Part shown: piece by piece, positions 1 through 13,196 of the stretch
How the letters are laid out: each line of letters starts with the position of its first letter
Numbering within the stretch: the first letter of the stretch is position 1
DNA from: Muricea muricata
Lineage: Eukaryota; Cnidaria; Anthozoa; Malacalcyonacea; Plexauridae
Assembly (NCBI GenBank): GCA_963855995.1
Contig: OY979720.1
Span: 16,636,430 to 16,700,429 of the forward strand
Length of the DNA: 64,000 nucleotides
Direction of reading: 5' to 3'
The notes under the pieces: generated by a model
What the model saw: the letters and a program-made list of their open reading frames with translations, nothing else
What the model was told of the DNA's origin: nothing
Database searches by the model: none
Made by a program: the position numbers and the translations under genes

Positions 1-2833
1 TAAACGAGGATATTGGTAGACTATTTATATTAGTTTAAATACTTTTAACACTATTTGATCATGTGAGTAGTGATTTTTTGGTGAAAGGGAGAAAGTGATT
101 TATTTTCTCTGATGTTTTTAGGAATAGAATTCCAAGGTTTTGCTCCGTCATATATGAAGCTCTTTTTCATATGATCAGTTTTTATCAGCAATTTTCATAT
201 GATAAACCTCCCCTCCGTCACCTTCAGCCATCACCGGCAAAGTACCGGTCGTAAACGAACACGCGTGTCTCGTTTTTTTATGAACTTTGACCAGCAGTTT
301 ACATCAAGCATTCAAGGTCTGAACATCCAGACTCAACGCCGAGACATGAATCAGTAATAGCAAACACTCTTGGAGTTGGATGAAGCTTTAAGAAACTAAT
401 TCTCCACTCTTTATAGAGCACCACTGCTGGTCGTAACCATTACTAGCTACTGATTACGTTTCATGTTCTTTTCTCATTCTTTCTCTGTACTATCAAGGGA
501 ATTCCTGAAGCAAATGTTAATTATGATTATTATATGCAAATTTTTCTACTGCATGTTTTTTATACCACAGTTGAGTGGGTTGATTATTTAATGCTGTAGT
601 TCAACATTCTAACATTTTCCTGTAGCGATAGGCGGCCGATTTTTTATAAAGTGATCGTGTTTTGGAAAACCTTGAATAATGTAAGTGGTTGACGCAGCTA
701 CATTTGATTAGTAGTCTGGGTGTCCATTGTATATATGTATGTTTGTACGTATGTGTGTAAACCATTTCAGCTTGTACATAGATATGCAAGTATGTGTGTT
801 TAGGTAGGCACTGTGAAGCAGCAGTCAAAACCTTTTGCAGCGTTTTACATTCAGTTATAGTTGGAATGTTTTAAATGTTATGACTAGATGTAGAATTATA
901 CATAGTCATAATAGTTTATAATGGTCGAATAATTCAAATAATTTGTGGCTTTCACCATTTATTTGCTTATATAGTCTGAGCTTTCGGCCCGTAAACCCAG
1001 GTCATCTATAATTTACAAGTCATTAGCGTCAACATGCGTTTAAATGTTGTCCAACACTTTAGGATTATACAGGTTCATCAAATATGGGTCTCGGATAAAG
1101 TGGCATATGTAATCACGCATTTAAAATTATACATGGGCTAAAAAATGCAAGAATTACAATTGCTTCTATTTTTACTAAAGGAGAACGTGTGAAGTTTGAT
1201 GATAAATATTTCGCATGAAATTGATCCGCAAATTGATTGCGAGGTAGAGCATTAATGTTTAAATTCAGTTCCTAAATAACTTCCCAAGTTTGTGTTCTGT
1301 TTACGTAGGAGTGCTATCATGTGCAATTTGAAATCATTATGCGAGGGGAGGGGTCTTTTATAACACAAAGCAAGCTTGCAAGCCATTTAAAAAAGGAAAT
1401 ATTTGGAAAGAGTATGCAGTAGGGATAATTTTAAAAATTAATGCTGTCTGTCTAAGATATAGGAATGAAATCGAAGCCAAGCATTATATAAACGTATTTG
1501 TACCGGCCGGATGTCCTAAAAAAGAGTACTCTGGTTGATTTATAATGCTTCTAAACGAGTGGAGCTATTCGACTGAGATAAATTGTATTGGATAGTAGGA
1601 AGACTAACTTAGATTTTAGTATATCACAGAAGTATTTTTCTTAAAAAATTATGAAGGTATTAATGTTTAAAATCAGCAGCAGATTTCTGGACGTGTCTAA
1701 AACGTGTAAAAAAACACCATATCAAATATTAAACAAACTTTACTCCACTGAAACACGCATACATTAATAGCAATAAATGAGTGCACTTAAGTCTTAACAA
1801 ACTTTTTATTTTGAAACAAGGAGTTAACGTTATTACTAAAAAAAAATTATTAAGAATAGCGAAAAAATTATTTAAAAATAGCGAAATACCGAAATAGCGT
1901 CTTGTTTAATTAGCATAAATGCATGCCTGGTCCTTGAGACCATTATGGCATTGTGTCAAGAAGTCACGTTTCGTTCTATGTTACGGATGCTGTCACAACT
2001 GAGTTGTGAAGTTCGCTTGTAAAATATGCATTTGCTGATCGTGTGAAATGTTCCAAATGTCTTACTAAAGGTGTATAGTTTAAAAGTAAATACAATCAAT
2101 AAATCTGGCAACAAATAATGCATAAATATTGATACAACTTGCGTGAGAACAGCTATAATGCAACTCCCAAGAGACCTCAAACATTTTTGGAACAAAACAT
2201 GACAAAAATAATGACGCTGATACTTAACTGTCATTAAAAAGGCAGTATTGTTTCCCAAATTGAAGAGCGATGTTCATCGTACTGTATGGCTGTAGACACA
2301 TTCAAAAATATGCCGCTGAACATTAATGTCTCAGCCAATTTTTTAAATAAAATACAACAGCTGTAACATATGAAAATATCTATGTTAGACTTCCTCCCTC
2401 TAATGCAAGTGATTGTAGTGTAATAGTTTCACTAGTTTGGAAGTTATTACGAGTCAAACCGGAGTAATTTTTTTGGGACACCCGGTATATGTTATTTTAC
2501 ATGTCAGGTTTATATTCTTTGTTCTCTTGTCTTAATTACTGATTTACATGTAATATCTATTTATTTGCTTTCGATAATAAGAAGTTATAAATTCTGAAAT
2601 GGCTGCGATTGGCGTTTTGTTTAAATGGCGTCAGCCATGTGTTCGACTGAATATTTCACGGTTTTCGATTAATGAAAAGCCAAAATTATCTCTGATTTTC
2701 ATATAAAGTTCTATATTGCGTGGAGGAAATCTTTTAAAACCGATATATAGACTTATTAATTTTTGTATATCTAAATATGGTAGCATTCCTTTTCTTATTT
2801 AAATGCATATAATTTTCATTGTATTTTATAAAG
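1..2833. other. Non-coding 5' region upstream of the R-SNARE exons
   Basis: No coding exon can be supported here. The missing first coding exon of the downstream R-SNARE gene may lie here, because the first recognised exon (2834) begins in mid-codon. A short run of related AATAGCGAAA-like units lies at about 1850-1900, and a mariner-like end motif (GGGACACCCGG) at about 2475-2487. The open frames present are short, AT-rich and lack splice or family support. Confidence 0.5.
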
Positions 2834-5829
2834 GGAGAAAACAAGGTTGCTAGAAACTCAAAAACAGGTGGATGAGGTAAATAATGCTGTACTTTAATTT
2901 ACAGATAGGAACGTAAAGCCTTAGAATGAAGGCTTTCGAAATGGAGAGGAAAACAATTGATGCAAATTCATAATTGTTCTTTGGGTATATAGAGGAATCA
3001 TTTTTTGTCCAGACTATATTCCCGGTGAAATTTGTTTTCTTTTATCTGGTAATTGCATTTCTGCATTCTGTACTTATTCTGCGATCAGCTGGTATTACAA
3101 GAATAATGATTTTTAATCCTAGTTACAATTAATTCACATATAGTTTCCAGTACATGTGAAAGTTTAATGTGGAATTGAAACATTTCATTTCACGTGCGAA
3201 AATGAACATTTCACATGTGAAACGGTTAGATAGATAATATTTGTATCTTTTATGCATATCTTTTCAGATGTGAAATTAGTAGTATATATATTTAAAAGTT
3301 ATTTTACACGTGAAGCCATTGTTTCTCGTGTAAAATTGGAACATTTCACATATGAAAAGTGATTATTTTCACATGTGAAATTTTACTGATGTGGAATTGG
3401 AAGATCCCACATGTGAAAATGATCATTTCATATGTGAAATTTAGAAATTCCATATGTGAATTTTGTGTTTCACATTTTTTTGGCTGGTGTATATGAGAGT
3501 TATTTTAATATTTCACATGTGGGATCATTATTTCGTATGGAACTCATTACATGGGAAAAGTGAATTTCATGTACGTATTTAAGTACCCTATTGTGGGACA
3601 ATACATTTTGTTGCCAAGTATTTGTTATATTGCAGTTATATATTGTTTATCTAGGTTGTGGATATAATGAAAGATAATTTGGAAAACATTATAGCAAGAG
3701 ATGATAAACTGGAAGACCTGCAAAAAAGATCACGTATGACTCTTGCTTTTATAATTGCAAACAATTATAGTAATAATAATAATAAAGCATATATTTAAAC
3801 ACAATAGTAAATTTACAGCATAGCTGATGTGGTCATGCACTAAACTAACTACAATAGATACACAACAGATTACACAACACATTACAGAGTTTACTTTTAA
3901 ATTTTATATTAAATACATACACCTATGACGTCACTATTATAGCATAGTCATAAATTATTATATATGACTGTAACCATTAATTCTGAAATATGACAATTAT
4001 GCAAGTATAAAGGTACTCTTACCTTCTAATAATAGGTTAATTACAGGATCCTAGTGGTACCAGTACTATTTACTGATTTGTTCTTATCGTGTATAAATAT
4101 TCGAATTTTCACTGAAAATTAAGTTCCAAAAATATTTGTCAATATCGTCAAGCGCCAAAGTGATCGGGCACTATATGCATATTTCTCAGCTGGCATGTGC
4201 GATCTGGATTCATTTTATCAAAACATTAATGCAGGCTCATAAATTTTAGAGCTCAGTTTCTTCAAAATCTATTTCCATTGAAGTAAGTTTGATTATTATT
4301 ATATTCTCAGAACGAGTTAAAAAAGACGCGGAAAGATTTAAAGACCAGACGACTAACATTAAACGCAAAATGTGGTGGCGGAATCGTAAGGTAAACTCAG
4401 GGAAACTAAATATCATTTCAAAAACTATTTTACTTCACTGAAGCTGTCAATGAAAAGTTGGCTTTTACATCTGAAGTATAGAATTATTTTTAATAGAAAA
4501 TTTTAATGATCACGCGAGTCTCACGAGAAACTAGACTCATGTAAACCATCGCACGCGCGGATAAATAGGTTTTCTTCCTTGGTTTTATTGTTTTTCTTCT
4601 GTCAACTTGTTGTATTAGTGAGGTTCAGATTTGACTTCCTCCTCTACCACTACCACTGCCTTTTTCCGATTTTTAAGCAATTTGATTGGTTAATCGGGTA
4701 GGTCCGGCAAATCTGATTGGCTGAAAAATAGTTAAGGTAGCGGTAGAGGCATTGGAAGCCAAATCTGTACCTCTCTATTCTCTTTTGGTTTATTTCATTT
4801 TCTTCATTGTAGATGTGTATAATCCTCTTTGTTATTCTTGTCGTACTTATCGCTGTGATCGTTGGTAAGTAGCATAGCTACTATTCCTGTTCGTCTTTAT
4901 TTCATAACACATCATATTCATGTAAAAAATCCATGTTTCAAACGGGTTCCGTATATGGAATTATCCTTGCCAGTGTTCGCGGTGCAATGGATGGGTGGTT
5001 AGCACACAAAACCATACTAGGATCTTATACTACCTGGAACTATACAGACAGACGTCGACCTTTCGAGCAAAGAAACGTTTCCGAAGAAGGGACCTTCCTC
5101 GACGTCGCACTCCGTTCATGTATACAGGTAGTGAAAGGCCAATAACTCCTAACCAACACCTTTTCGCATGAAAAGTATAGGAAGTTCCTAATTGATAAAA
5201 ATCTTGCTTTTTTCGAGGCTCTTTCTCCTTAAGCACACAAAAATATCTTTCAGTCATTAAAACACTTTAAAAGATGTAAATAGAAATTGATATTTCGAAC
5301 AATGAATGTTCCCCAAGTTCTGTTTATATCGTTTTTGGCAGTGAAAGATCGTATGTTTCTGTGTGCTTTGGATTACATACCGATACGGGCCTTCAAGGTC
5401 ACTTAGGTCTTTATAAAGACTCTTTTCTCTTAAATGTATCTGTAATCTACCATTTATCTACCCACACTGGCCTGTAAAGTCACTTTGGTATTTAAAGACT
5501 CTTTTCTCCTAAAAGTATGTGTAATCTCAGGGTGTTAGCTGGAAAACCAAAGTTAAGTCCGTTTTTGGCAAATTGGGAAAATGTTGTTCTTATTTACAGT
5601 ATTTTCTTTATAATATAGATAATGATAAAAGTAAACAAAAATATACACAGTCACATTCATCTTATAAAATAGAAACTTCCCACTTCTGATTGGGAAAGTT
5701 CCTTAGTTATCTCAATTGGGAAGAGTCCGCCAAACGGACACTATATGGGCTGGCTAACACCCTGAATCTACCATTTTCATTTCAGTCTTATTTTATTTCT
5801 TTTTAGTTTGGGCAACAGCTATAAAATAA
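2834..5829 (+). CDS. VAMP-like: VAMP/synaptobrevin-type R-SNARE (5' exon missing)
   Basis: Vesicle-associated R-SNARE that would pair with target Q-SNAREs to drive membrane fusion. Five exons were read: 2834-2876, 3655-3733, 4311-4390, 4813-4864 and 5807-5829 (stop TAA). All have GT-AG borders and the phases are continuous. The peptide carries a synaptobrevin-type core: RLLETQKQVDEVVDIM, then the zero-layer arginine in NIIARDDKLEDL, then KRKMWWRNRK before the membrane. Spacing from that arginine to the WW pair equals that of VAMP2. A single C-terminal transmembrane helix (MCIILFVILVVLIAVIVG) is followed by a seven-residue tail, the usual tail-anchored layout. The first exon begins with one base of a split codon, so an upstream exon with the start Met is missing. 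The juxtamembrane WW pair recalls VAMP2, VAMP4 and VAMP8, and the subfamily cannot be fixed. An AATAAA overlaps the stop region. Confidence 0.85.
3160..3575. repeat. Cluster of TTTCACATGTGAAA-like palindromes
   Basis: About 15 exact or near matches to the palindrome TTTCACATGTGAAA, or to half of it, lie in roughly 400 bp of an intron of the R-SNARE gene. Spacing is irregular, so this is not a simple tandem array. The core CACATGTG is an E-box (CANNTG). It could be an expanded short repeat or a binding-site cluster, and sequence alone does not decide. Confidence 0.6.
4618..4778. mobile_element. Short palindromic MITE (about 160 bp)
   Basis: Imperfect terminal inverted repeats bound the unit. 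The left end reads GAGGTTCAGATTTGACTTCC and the right end is its inverse (GGAAGCCAAATCTGTACCTC). Inner portions also pair: CCTCTACCACTACCACTGCC against GGTAGCGGTAGAGG. There is no coding capacity. It sits in the R-SNARE intron just upstream of the transmembrane exon. Confidence 0.55.
5385..5530. repeat. Two-copy tandem duplication (about 83-bp period)
   Basis: Copy one (about 5385-5455) and copy two (about 5468-5530) share GACTCTTTTCTC and a GTAATCT end with scattered mismatches. Copy two is interrupted at its right end by the element at 5528-5764, after which the sequence resumes with the same AATCTACCATTT continuation seen in copy one. Confidence 0.65.
5528..5764. mobile_element. 237-bp MITE with 5-bp target duplication
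   Basis: Terminal inverted repeats CAGGGTGTTAGC and GCTAACACCCTG bound a non-coding 237-bp unit flanked by direct repeats AATCT (5523-5527 and 5765-5769). The insertion lies inside one copy of a local tandem duplication whose intact partner shows the uninterrupted site, which makes the ends and the target duplication unusually secure. The superfamily is not assigned. Confidence 0.8.
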
Positions 5830-8722
5830 AAGCACTGAACATTTTGGATGAAGTTGTGAGAAAATTTTTAGTTGTGTTCCTACACCAATGAAGTTTAAAG
5901 AAGTTCTTAAAAGTTGCGCTTACTCACGATTCCCAACTCAAAATTTACCGGCGTGAAGATATTAATGGTCAGGCGGATTATGAAGACATGGGTAAAAACA
6001 TTGCAGACATGGACAATTGGCTTCGATCGTGCAACTCATTATAATCTGTCCCACTTCATAGACGTTGTTCTCTGTCATCTATATAGTCTGTAATTAATTT
6101 TGCCTGTGTTTCATTTTGTCCCGACATCAGCATGACAGTATTTTCCACTACCTATATATTTTTACAAGTTAGTATATCGTGTAAGGTGACTCAAAACGGA
6201 GGGAGGGGGATCGAGGCTGTATTAATCGACTATACTTATAACAATGAAACATACATATTTTAACATTTAAAGTGTTCATGCAACGAAATTTCACCCCAAA
6301 GTTTTATGGCATCAGTGTAAAGTTAACGTAAAATGGGTTGGTAACTTCTTTTACAGAAGTTCATCATTTTGCTTCTTTCATGGGAAATTTGGCTTTGAAT
6401 AATATGCAAATATCATACTTATGACATCACAGTGCATAATGAGTTTTTAATGCTGTAGGAATTTCTCTTTCAGTATCCATGATAAATTTCCAAAAGTTGC
6501 ACTAAAATACAGCAAATCGGAATTTGTAAGTTATGATTTTGGAATTTTGTTCGACAAAATTAAATTGTTCGAAAAATCTATGTTGTTTTAAAACTCATTA
6601 TGCACTGTGATGTCATGAGTATGATATTTGCATATTTTTCAAAGCTAAATTTCTCACGAAAGAAGCCAGACAATGAACTTCTGTAAAAGAAGTTACCAAC
6701 CCATTTTACGTTGTCTCTACACTGAGGTCAAAAAACGTCGGGGTGAAATTTCGTTGCATAAACACTTTAATCATTCTCGATTATGGCTGTCGACACGTCC
6801 GTCAAAATGTCAACAACCATTTTCTACTCAAAAGCATCGTTCGTCAACTTAACATAGCACTGTCAAGTTTGTAATCACTGAAGAAATTCGAAGCATGTGG
6901 ACGTCTTCCAAATTCAGAGTTTCCTGGCTTAGTCAACCGCTCAAATGACTTTAGCAAAGCTGTTAGAAAAGCGCTATGAATGCATGCAAAGATCTTACAA
7001 CTTGTGACAAATACTTCAAGAAGGTGTGCTCACAATGATATAGAACAATTAGTTGACAACTTTTAAATTCAGACTTCTTAATACAAGCTAATTCAGACTT
7101 AGCTCTTTAGTTGTAACAAAATTGTCACAAATAACTCAAGTATGTAACAATATTGCGTTATGTGATGACTGTATCAGTCTTGTTTGAACTTAGAACAACT
7201 GATAACAACTCCCGTATACGTGGTCGGATGATGTCATCAAGCTTCTTACAAGTTGATAACAGGTTGTTCCAAAATTGTGCGAACACAATTTGTCAACAGC
7301 TTTGTAAACAGACTTGCAACCTCTGAGTATTTAGGCGTGCAGGTCCAATATGGTTGTACTTGGACTAGCAGGTGACCCGTTCCCAGGAGTCAGTTTTTCT
7401 GTCGTTCCTTGTTTGTGTACAAAAACCTCCAAACAGGGGAAAATTCATAAATTATTTGCTCTGAGGAGTTTCGGTACTCTAACTAAGTGGTCCACCACTG
7501 AGCTGAACAGCATGGCTTCCCTAATTTACATGAAATCATCAATAGCTACTGATATGTTGTGGCATCATTTTTGAACGATATGGATCTATGACGTCAACTG
7601 GTCAACCAATTGGTCAACGTGTTTACAAAACAAAAACCTGGGTCGGACAAAACTGGAAAAAGCCACAATAAAGTTCGAGCTAAAGCTTTTAGTTAAAGTT
7701 TTCCTCGTTCAGAAAACGGATATTACACAGCAGGCATTGCGGATTCAGCAACCAATGATTAGCAATTAATGATTAGCTTAATCAGAATACCTTTTCGACG
7801 GTTGCCATAGAAACTTCTTGTTTTATCATTATGTAGTTTTCACTATAGTTATATGCCATGTAGCATGCTGTGAAAGAATAGTTCCTTAAAAAACTTGATA
7901 AAAGCTTGGTGAAAATATAGTTGTGTGAAGATAGGGCTCATCCGCATTTTTAAAATGATTTTTCAGTCAGTTTTTTTGTGCACCAAACTTAAAGTTATCT
8001 GTACAATATTATACTGAAGCCCGAGGTTGTGGCTTTGCTTAGAGGTCTCCGCAACAGAGCAAAAGCCAGACTAATTTTCTGGCCCAAAGCACCAAAGTAA
8101 CTTTATTTTTCACACAAACACACTGCAAGCCTCGTGTTAAATTCTCAAATAAACACTGTAATTTTCGTTTAAACCGGCCAACTCCCGTCAACCCAGGAAC
8201 CGAAAAGGGCTATTTTGGATTTGTGTGATAGGTGTTTTTAGCTGTGGCTAGAATTGCATTCTTTGGTAGATGGATTAGGCCAGGAGAAGTCGACGTTTGT
8301 GCTGGTGTAACTCTGTCGCCCTGAATATGACTCCTTGTAACTATAATTCAAATCTTAGCTTTAAAAACATGCAATGTTACAAGCTGTTTACTTTTACTAA
8401 CACCTGAAACGAAATAAACAGAACAGAACGTTCAGAGTCACAAATTTCCTTTGATCGTTTTAGGTAGTGAAACAACCTATATAAATTTCTGCTTTCTTTT
8501 AGCTGCACTACCTATACCGGCAACTTTAAGTCAAAATGTTTCTGCTTCGCCACAATTTGTCAAAATGTTTTTGTTTCAAACGGGATCAATTGGCGCGAAG
8601 TTACGAACTATTTTGAAGAAGAACAGGACTTGCTTTAAAAGCTCATTAGCTATTCAGCTCTCAACAACCACCCCCCGCAATGCTGGGTTGGCAAGGCCAT
8701 TATTGGAGACGCCATTACAAAG
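5830..8722. other. Intergenic region between R-SNARE and FoxJ2/3
   Basis: Apart from the MITE at 6271-6766 no gene is recognised. Small open frames (for example near 7350-7574 and 8451-8735) have no family similarity. The segment just before 8723 is the likely FoxJ2/3 5' UTR and promoter. The start-codon context AAGATGGCGG resembles a YY1 downstream element. Confidence 0.5.
6271..6766. mobile_element. TTAA-flanked palindromic MITE (496 bp)
   Basis: Long inverted arms begin AGTGTTCATGCAACGAAATT and end with the near-exact inverse. The unit is flanked by TTAA on both sides (6267-6270 and 6767-6770), the target site typical of piggyBac and Kolobok elements. Inner arm segments such as ATTATGCACTGTGATGTCAT also pair. 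There is no coding capacity. Confidence 0.8.
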
Positions 8723-11700
8723 ATGGCGGAATTAAACAGTAGTCTAACAGCTATGGATTGGCTGCCAAAGCTCACCGTCGGCGGGGCGATGGCTAACGCC
8801 AATGGATGTGATGCTATTGGCAATGGTCTTCAGAAGGCCTCTTTGCGAAAAAGCCCAGGATCGCCCGTAAATCCATACGCGACACTCACCGAACAAGAAG
8901 CTCGTGAGCATCAATTGCGGGAGAATAAGCCTCCGTACTCTTACGCTAACCTTATTACATTCGCGATAAACAGCTCAGATAGCAAGAAAATGACACTAAG
9001 TGAAATATACCAATGGATTTGTGATAATTTTCCTTATTATAGAGAAGCTGGAAGCGGCTGGAAGGTACGGGATTTTTGGTTTTAAATTATATAATATCTG
9101 TGTAGCTCGGCACAAACGCGATATTGAAATTCGCCAAGTGCAGTGAAGTATATTATTCAAAAACAATGCATTCTCTCGTGCTGTTATTTCGTTTTTTGTT
9201 CACAAAATGTTCAATGTGTACATAGCGGTGCTTAGCATGTAGAAAAGGTGTTTTTTCTTTAATATTTTAGAACTCGATAAGGCACAATTTGAGTCTGAAT
9301 AAATGTTTTCGAAAAGTTGCCAGGAGTAAAGATGACCCAGGGAAGGTAGGTGTTTTATGAAGCATTGCATTAAATAGGTACTTATATTATTGCCGATAAG
9401 GCCAACCCTTTCCTAAGCACTATTCCTCAATCAGCCACGTTTGTATATCGATCTAGTGTGTTGTAATTTTCTAATAGTAAACATGTTATTTGAACTAATA
9501 AGTATGAGCCTGTCCGGTAGTATGTACTAAACTAGCCAGCTCTTTTTACGCTATGTAATTTAAATACAATCAAGTTTGCCCAAAGTCCTATCTTCATATT
9601 GTTGTTAAAAGGGATCATACTGGGCGATCGAGCAGAATCCGTCCGAAGATGTACTACAACTAAGGCCTAGTCGCAAACGTGGTCCAAACGGGGTGAGTAT
9701 AGGAATAACTCTTTTACAACTACAAGTTCTTGTCTGTAATAATATTGGCTGAGCCGGTTACTACAGAGAGAAATCGTCAGCTAGTAAAGCGACCGCGAAC
9801 TCGTTTAGGTAGATGTTTTTAAATGTACCTGCTATTCGACCTAGTAAATATTTTATAAAGATTATTCCACAGAAATGTTTATACCTAAAAAACCGCGACC
9901 CCGTTTTGATAATGTTTACATTTTTTCGTCGTCCCAATTGCCTCCTTAAACAACTGCGAATTATGGCTTTTTTTAAAAACAATTTCCCATTCGCGACCAA
10001 ATTTGTTTTATTTTTCTGCCTATACGGTAAATGTACACACACTTTCGAATGAGCATCTTTCGATGCGTTCAGTGGAATTTATAAAAAATTCGATTACAGG
10101 AATCTTTAATCTCTTCCTGGTCCAATGAAAATCAACTCCTTCGTCTACCATTTGTTACTTTTTGCTTTACAAGAATTCTAGAATGTATTTTTGTTCTCAA
10201 ATGTTACAATTATTTCTCTAAGTGTTAGTTCTTTAATTAACAAGAAAAAATTCGCGGGTAATTTCGCGTTTCGTGCGAAGTTTCTGAGACGGCAGGAAGC
10301 GTATACTGCCCTGTAATTTCCGGCGTTGAACTCGCAGTTATCTTATCTTTCCCCAATTTAAATTGCCGTAATTATTTTTATTTCAAATTATCACGCTATC
10401 GCCGTGTTCATAAGCAATAAAATGCCCGTAGATACAAAATATCTTTTATCACATATCTTTATGACAGCTGCAGGATTAATATAATAACAATCATAATTTA
10501 TAAACGTGTAGATATTTTTGTATAAAGAGATGACAAAATCGCGCGAGAATTTCTATTTACGCAAAGTCTACATTGCCGAATTTTAGCATCCTATTTGTGT
10601 GCAGTTGTAGCAGATCTTTTGATCTCTTTTAAGCTTACATGACATTGTCTATGCCATCAAATAGTTTTGAAGTATTGCTTCAGTGTATTGGATTAGGGTT
10701 ATATTAACACCAAGTGTTGTGTGATCACAAAGCTTTACTTTTTCATACTAAGGTGCCTTTGATCTGTGGAGAGAATATTAATTGTCATTATCACTGCTAG
10801 TGTAAATATTGCCTATGATATAAGTTGCTTTTATTTTGAACTTGAAAGCAACTTTGTTCAATGATTACTTGTGGACAAGCATTTGCATATTATACTCTGC
10901 TATTAAAGGCATTTGTCTTAATAAAGACTCAAATTCTTTTGCTAAGGTGCTGTGACACAAAATAAAAAAATTCTTACTCATGTCAGGACCTTTGATATTT
11001 TTGTCTCCCATGGCTGTCAAATTAACCTGAGTCAGTTCAGTAATAAGTTTAAAATTGTGTGACTATGAAGCATATTTTAATGATGTTATGCGATTTTGGT
11101 TGCGTAGAACAACATCCACAATGCAAAAGTGACAAACATTGTATATTTGAGTGTGATTTATGAATGTCTTTATTTGTTTTATGTTTGTAATATATTGGTT
11201 TGTGTACTGCATCACTCTAAAAAGATGATTCTCGGGCATCTAGTCTGACAGCCATCCAACTATCCCATTGACAATTTCTCGTGAATTTGGACAGCTGTAC
11301 TTGAATGGATGGTCTAAGACTAAGAGCATGTCGTTTCAAGTAGTAACTTACATTTTTTTGATAAATATGCCATCTACTGTTTGCAGTCTTCAACTAATGT
11401 TGCTGGTTAGGAAGTACAGTCAAAAATATGCATAACCATAGGAGGAAACATGGGACAATCAGATTTGCTTGTTTGCCGCACACAGCAAAAAACGCACAAC
11501 CTGTTCTGGCCTGATGAAAACAGCATTGAACAATGTTTTGCTGCCCACATTGTTCAAGGTTGTCAACAATATTGTTCAACATTGTTACACCTGATTGCAG
11601 GCTAATTCAGGCACATCAACTTGTTCAATATTGTTGACAACCTTGAACAATGTGGGCAGCACAACATTTTTCAATGCTGTTTTCATCAGGCCAGAACAGG

Positions 11701-13073
11701 TTGTGCGTTTTTTGCTGTGTATGTTTTGATAACTTTTCCATTGAGAATATACTGAATGTGCCAGAAATATAAATTACAGAAACACATCAGAAATGCTCAG
11801 CAATCATCTAGAAATAAAAAAAAGAAATTTAATGAATATTTTTTAGGAAAATGAGCAGCAACCTGTAAAAATACATTGCTTACCTCTGTACACAGCATGG
11901 GTGCAAAATTTTTTGGCAACCTCCTTGCAATAGGGTGGAAAGGCTTGAACAGTTCTAATGACTGTGCTTACTGTGTTCAGTTTTAACATGCACATTTCTA
12001 TTTAGTCTTTCATTTATGATGAAGAGGGACAATTCTCACCCGGTGGCATGTCCCAAGACGGTGGCATGTCCCCAGACTTGTCACCCATGCACACCTCTCC
12101 AATCCCAGGTGCACCATTACATCCTTCCCAATCACCTTTTGGTACCTCGCCCTCAGCCTCGTCGCACATGTCACCTGGCGGCAATCAACCTGGTACAGTA
12201 CCATTTAACAACAATAACAATGTCGGAGAGCCTCCTACAAAAGTCGTTCCTGATATAAGTTTTGATGATTTGAGTGCATCGTTCAGAAGTTTGTATCGAT
12301 CGATGTTTGATGCCAGTGGTCACAGTAACCAAAGTTTCGGGGGTAAGTTGTGATTAAAAGTCGCCAAACTATTTTTCGTCACACTCGCCATTTAACTAAA
12401 TCTGCTTGAAGAGTTCCTTGGAAGTTCTGAAAACGTCTTTGAATTGTATGGTTCATTAAGGGTGGGTACACAGTTAAATTGTGTCATGTGTATTTTAGGT
12501 TCAAGTTCTTCATCGTCAAATCCTATCATGGGCGAAAATCCCAGTCTTGGTAACACTAGTACAAGTCAACAATCGCTGAGCTTGGTACAGAGCCTTGAGA
12601 CGTTGCTCGAAAGTATGAACTCTGGAAACTGGCAGAATGTCGACTGGGGTCAGATGCAATCTGTTATGGAAAACATGCAGGGTCTCGATGCGAGCTCGTT
12701 TGGCGTTGATCCTGTGCAGTGGCAAGAACTAACTCAGTCGTTTAACCAACTCCTTAATGCCCAAGGCATACAGAGGAACTTTAATTTTAATACTTCTAAC
12801 CAATCATATTCAAGCAATAGTAGTTTAAGTAGTCGCTCAGGAAATAGTTACACCGGACAGAATTTTATAAATCTGTCTCCAGGAACTGCTGCCCACTTAT
12901 CAGCGGGGAGTTACGTTGGCTCGGGGAGTCCTGGAACGAGTACTGGATCGTATCATTCAACCGGCAGTGTTCCGGGAATTCGAGTGACGCCACCGAACTA
13001 TAACATTCCTAGAAGTCATGTGATTGAAGAAGAGGATGAAGAGGACGAGTTTGATTGGTCGACAATTATGTAG
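8723..13073 (+). CDS. FOXJ2/3: Forkhead transcription factor FoxJ2/3
   Basis: Nuclear winged-helix DNA-binding regulator. Five exons: 8723-9064, 9271-9345, 9612-9692, 12006-12342 and 12499-13073 (TAG), giving about 469 residues with continuous phases. The N-terminus has [17 protein letters not shown], a FoxJ2/3 signature. The forkhead domain is at about residues 69-150: [37 protein letters not shown], recognition helix [13 protein letters not shown] (115-127), then [17 protein letters not shown] basic RPSRKRGP follows the domain. A second conserved block, [14 protein letters not shown] (about 253-266), matches the activation-region block of FoxJ3. The C-terminal part is Ser/Gly/Asn-rich and ends in an acidic [15 protein letters not shown] tail. 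The ATG at 8723 is chosen because the N-terminal signature follows it directly. Intron 3 (2.3 kb) holds a MITE. A MITE just after the stop supplies an AATAAA. Confidence 0.95.
11481..11719. mobile_element. Palindromic MITE, family A copy 1 (239 bp)
   Basis: Inverted ends CACAGCAAAAAACGCACAAC and its inverse bound a nearly full-length palindrome (TTGTTCAA and CAATATTGTT cores). A second copy lies at 62613-62852 in a GIGYF intron. The right side is followed by TA and the left by CA, compatible with a mutated TA target duplication. It lies in FoxJ2/3 intron 3. Confidence 0.8.
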
Positions 13074-13196
13074 TTTTTTTACAGGTAAGTCAGTCGTCAA
13101 TGGAAGCCTTATAGCCTGCGAGCATATGGGCATGTAGGATTGACTCTTCTCCAATCTTAGCCACCCTAATTTTCGGAGCGCCTGCGGGCAAATATA

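Noticed and set aside
4933-5257. Overlapping plus and minus open frames in the R-SNARE intron
   Set aside because: They lie in a partly palindromic intronic segment, lack family similarity and have no convincing splice sites.
8451-8735. 94-codon frame overlapping the FoxJ2/3 start
   Set aside because: It is in a different frame from the forkhead exon, has no family similarity and is most likely 5' UTR.
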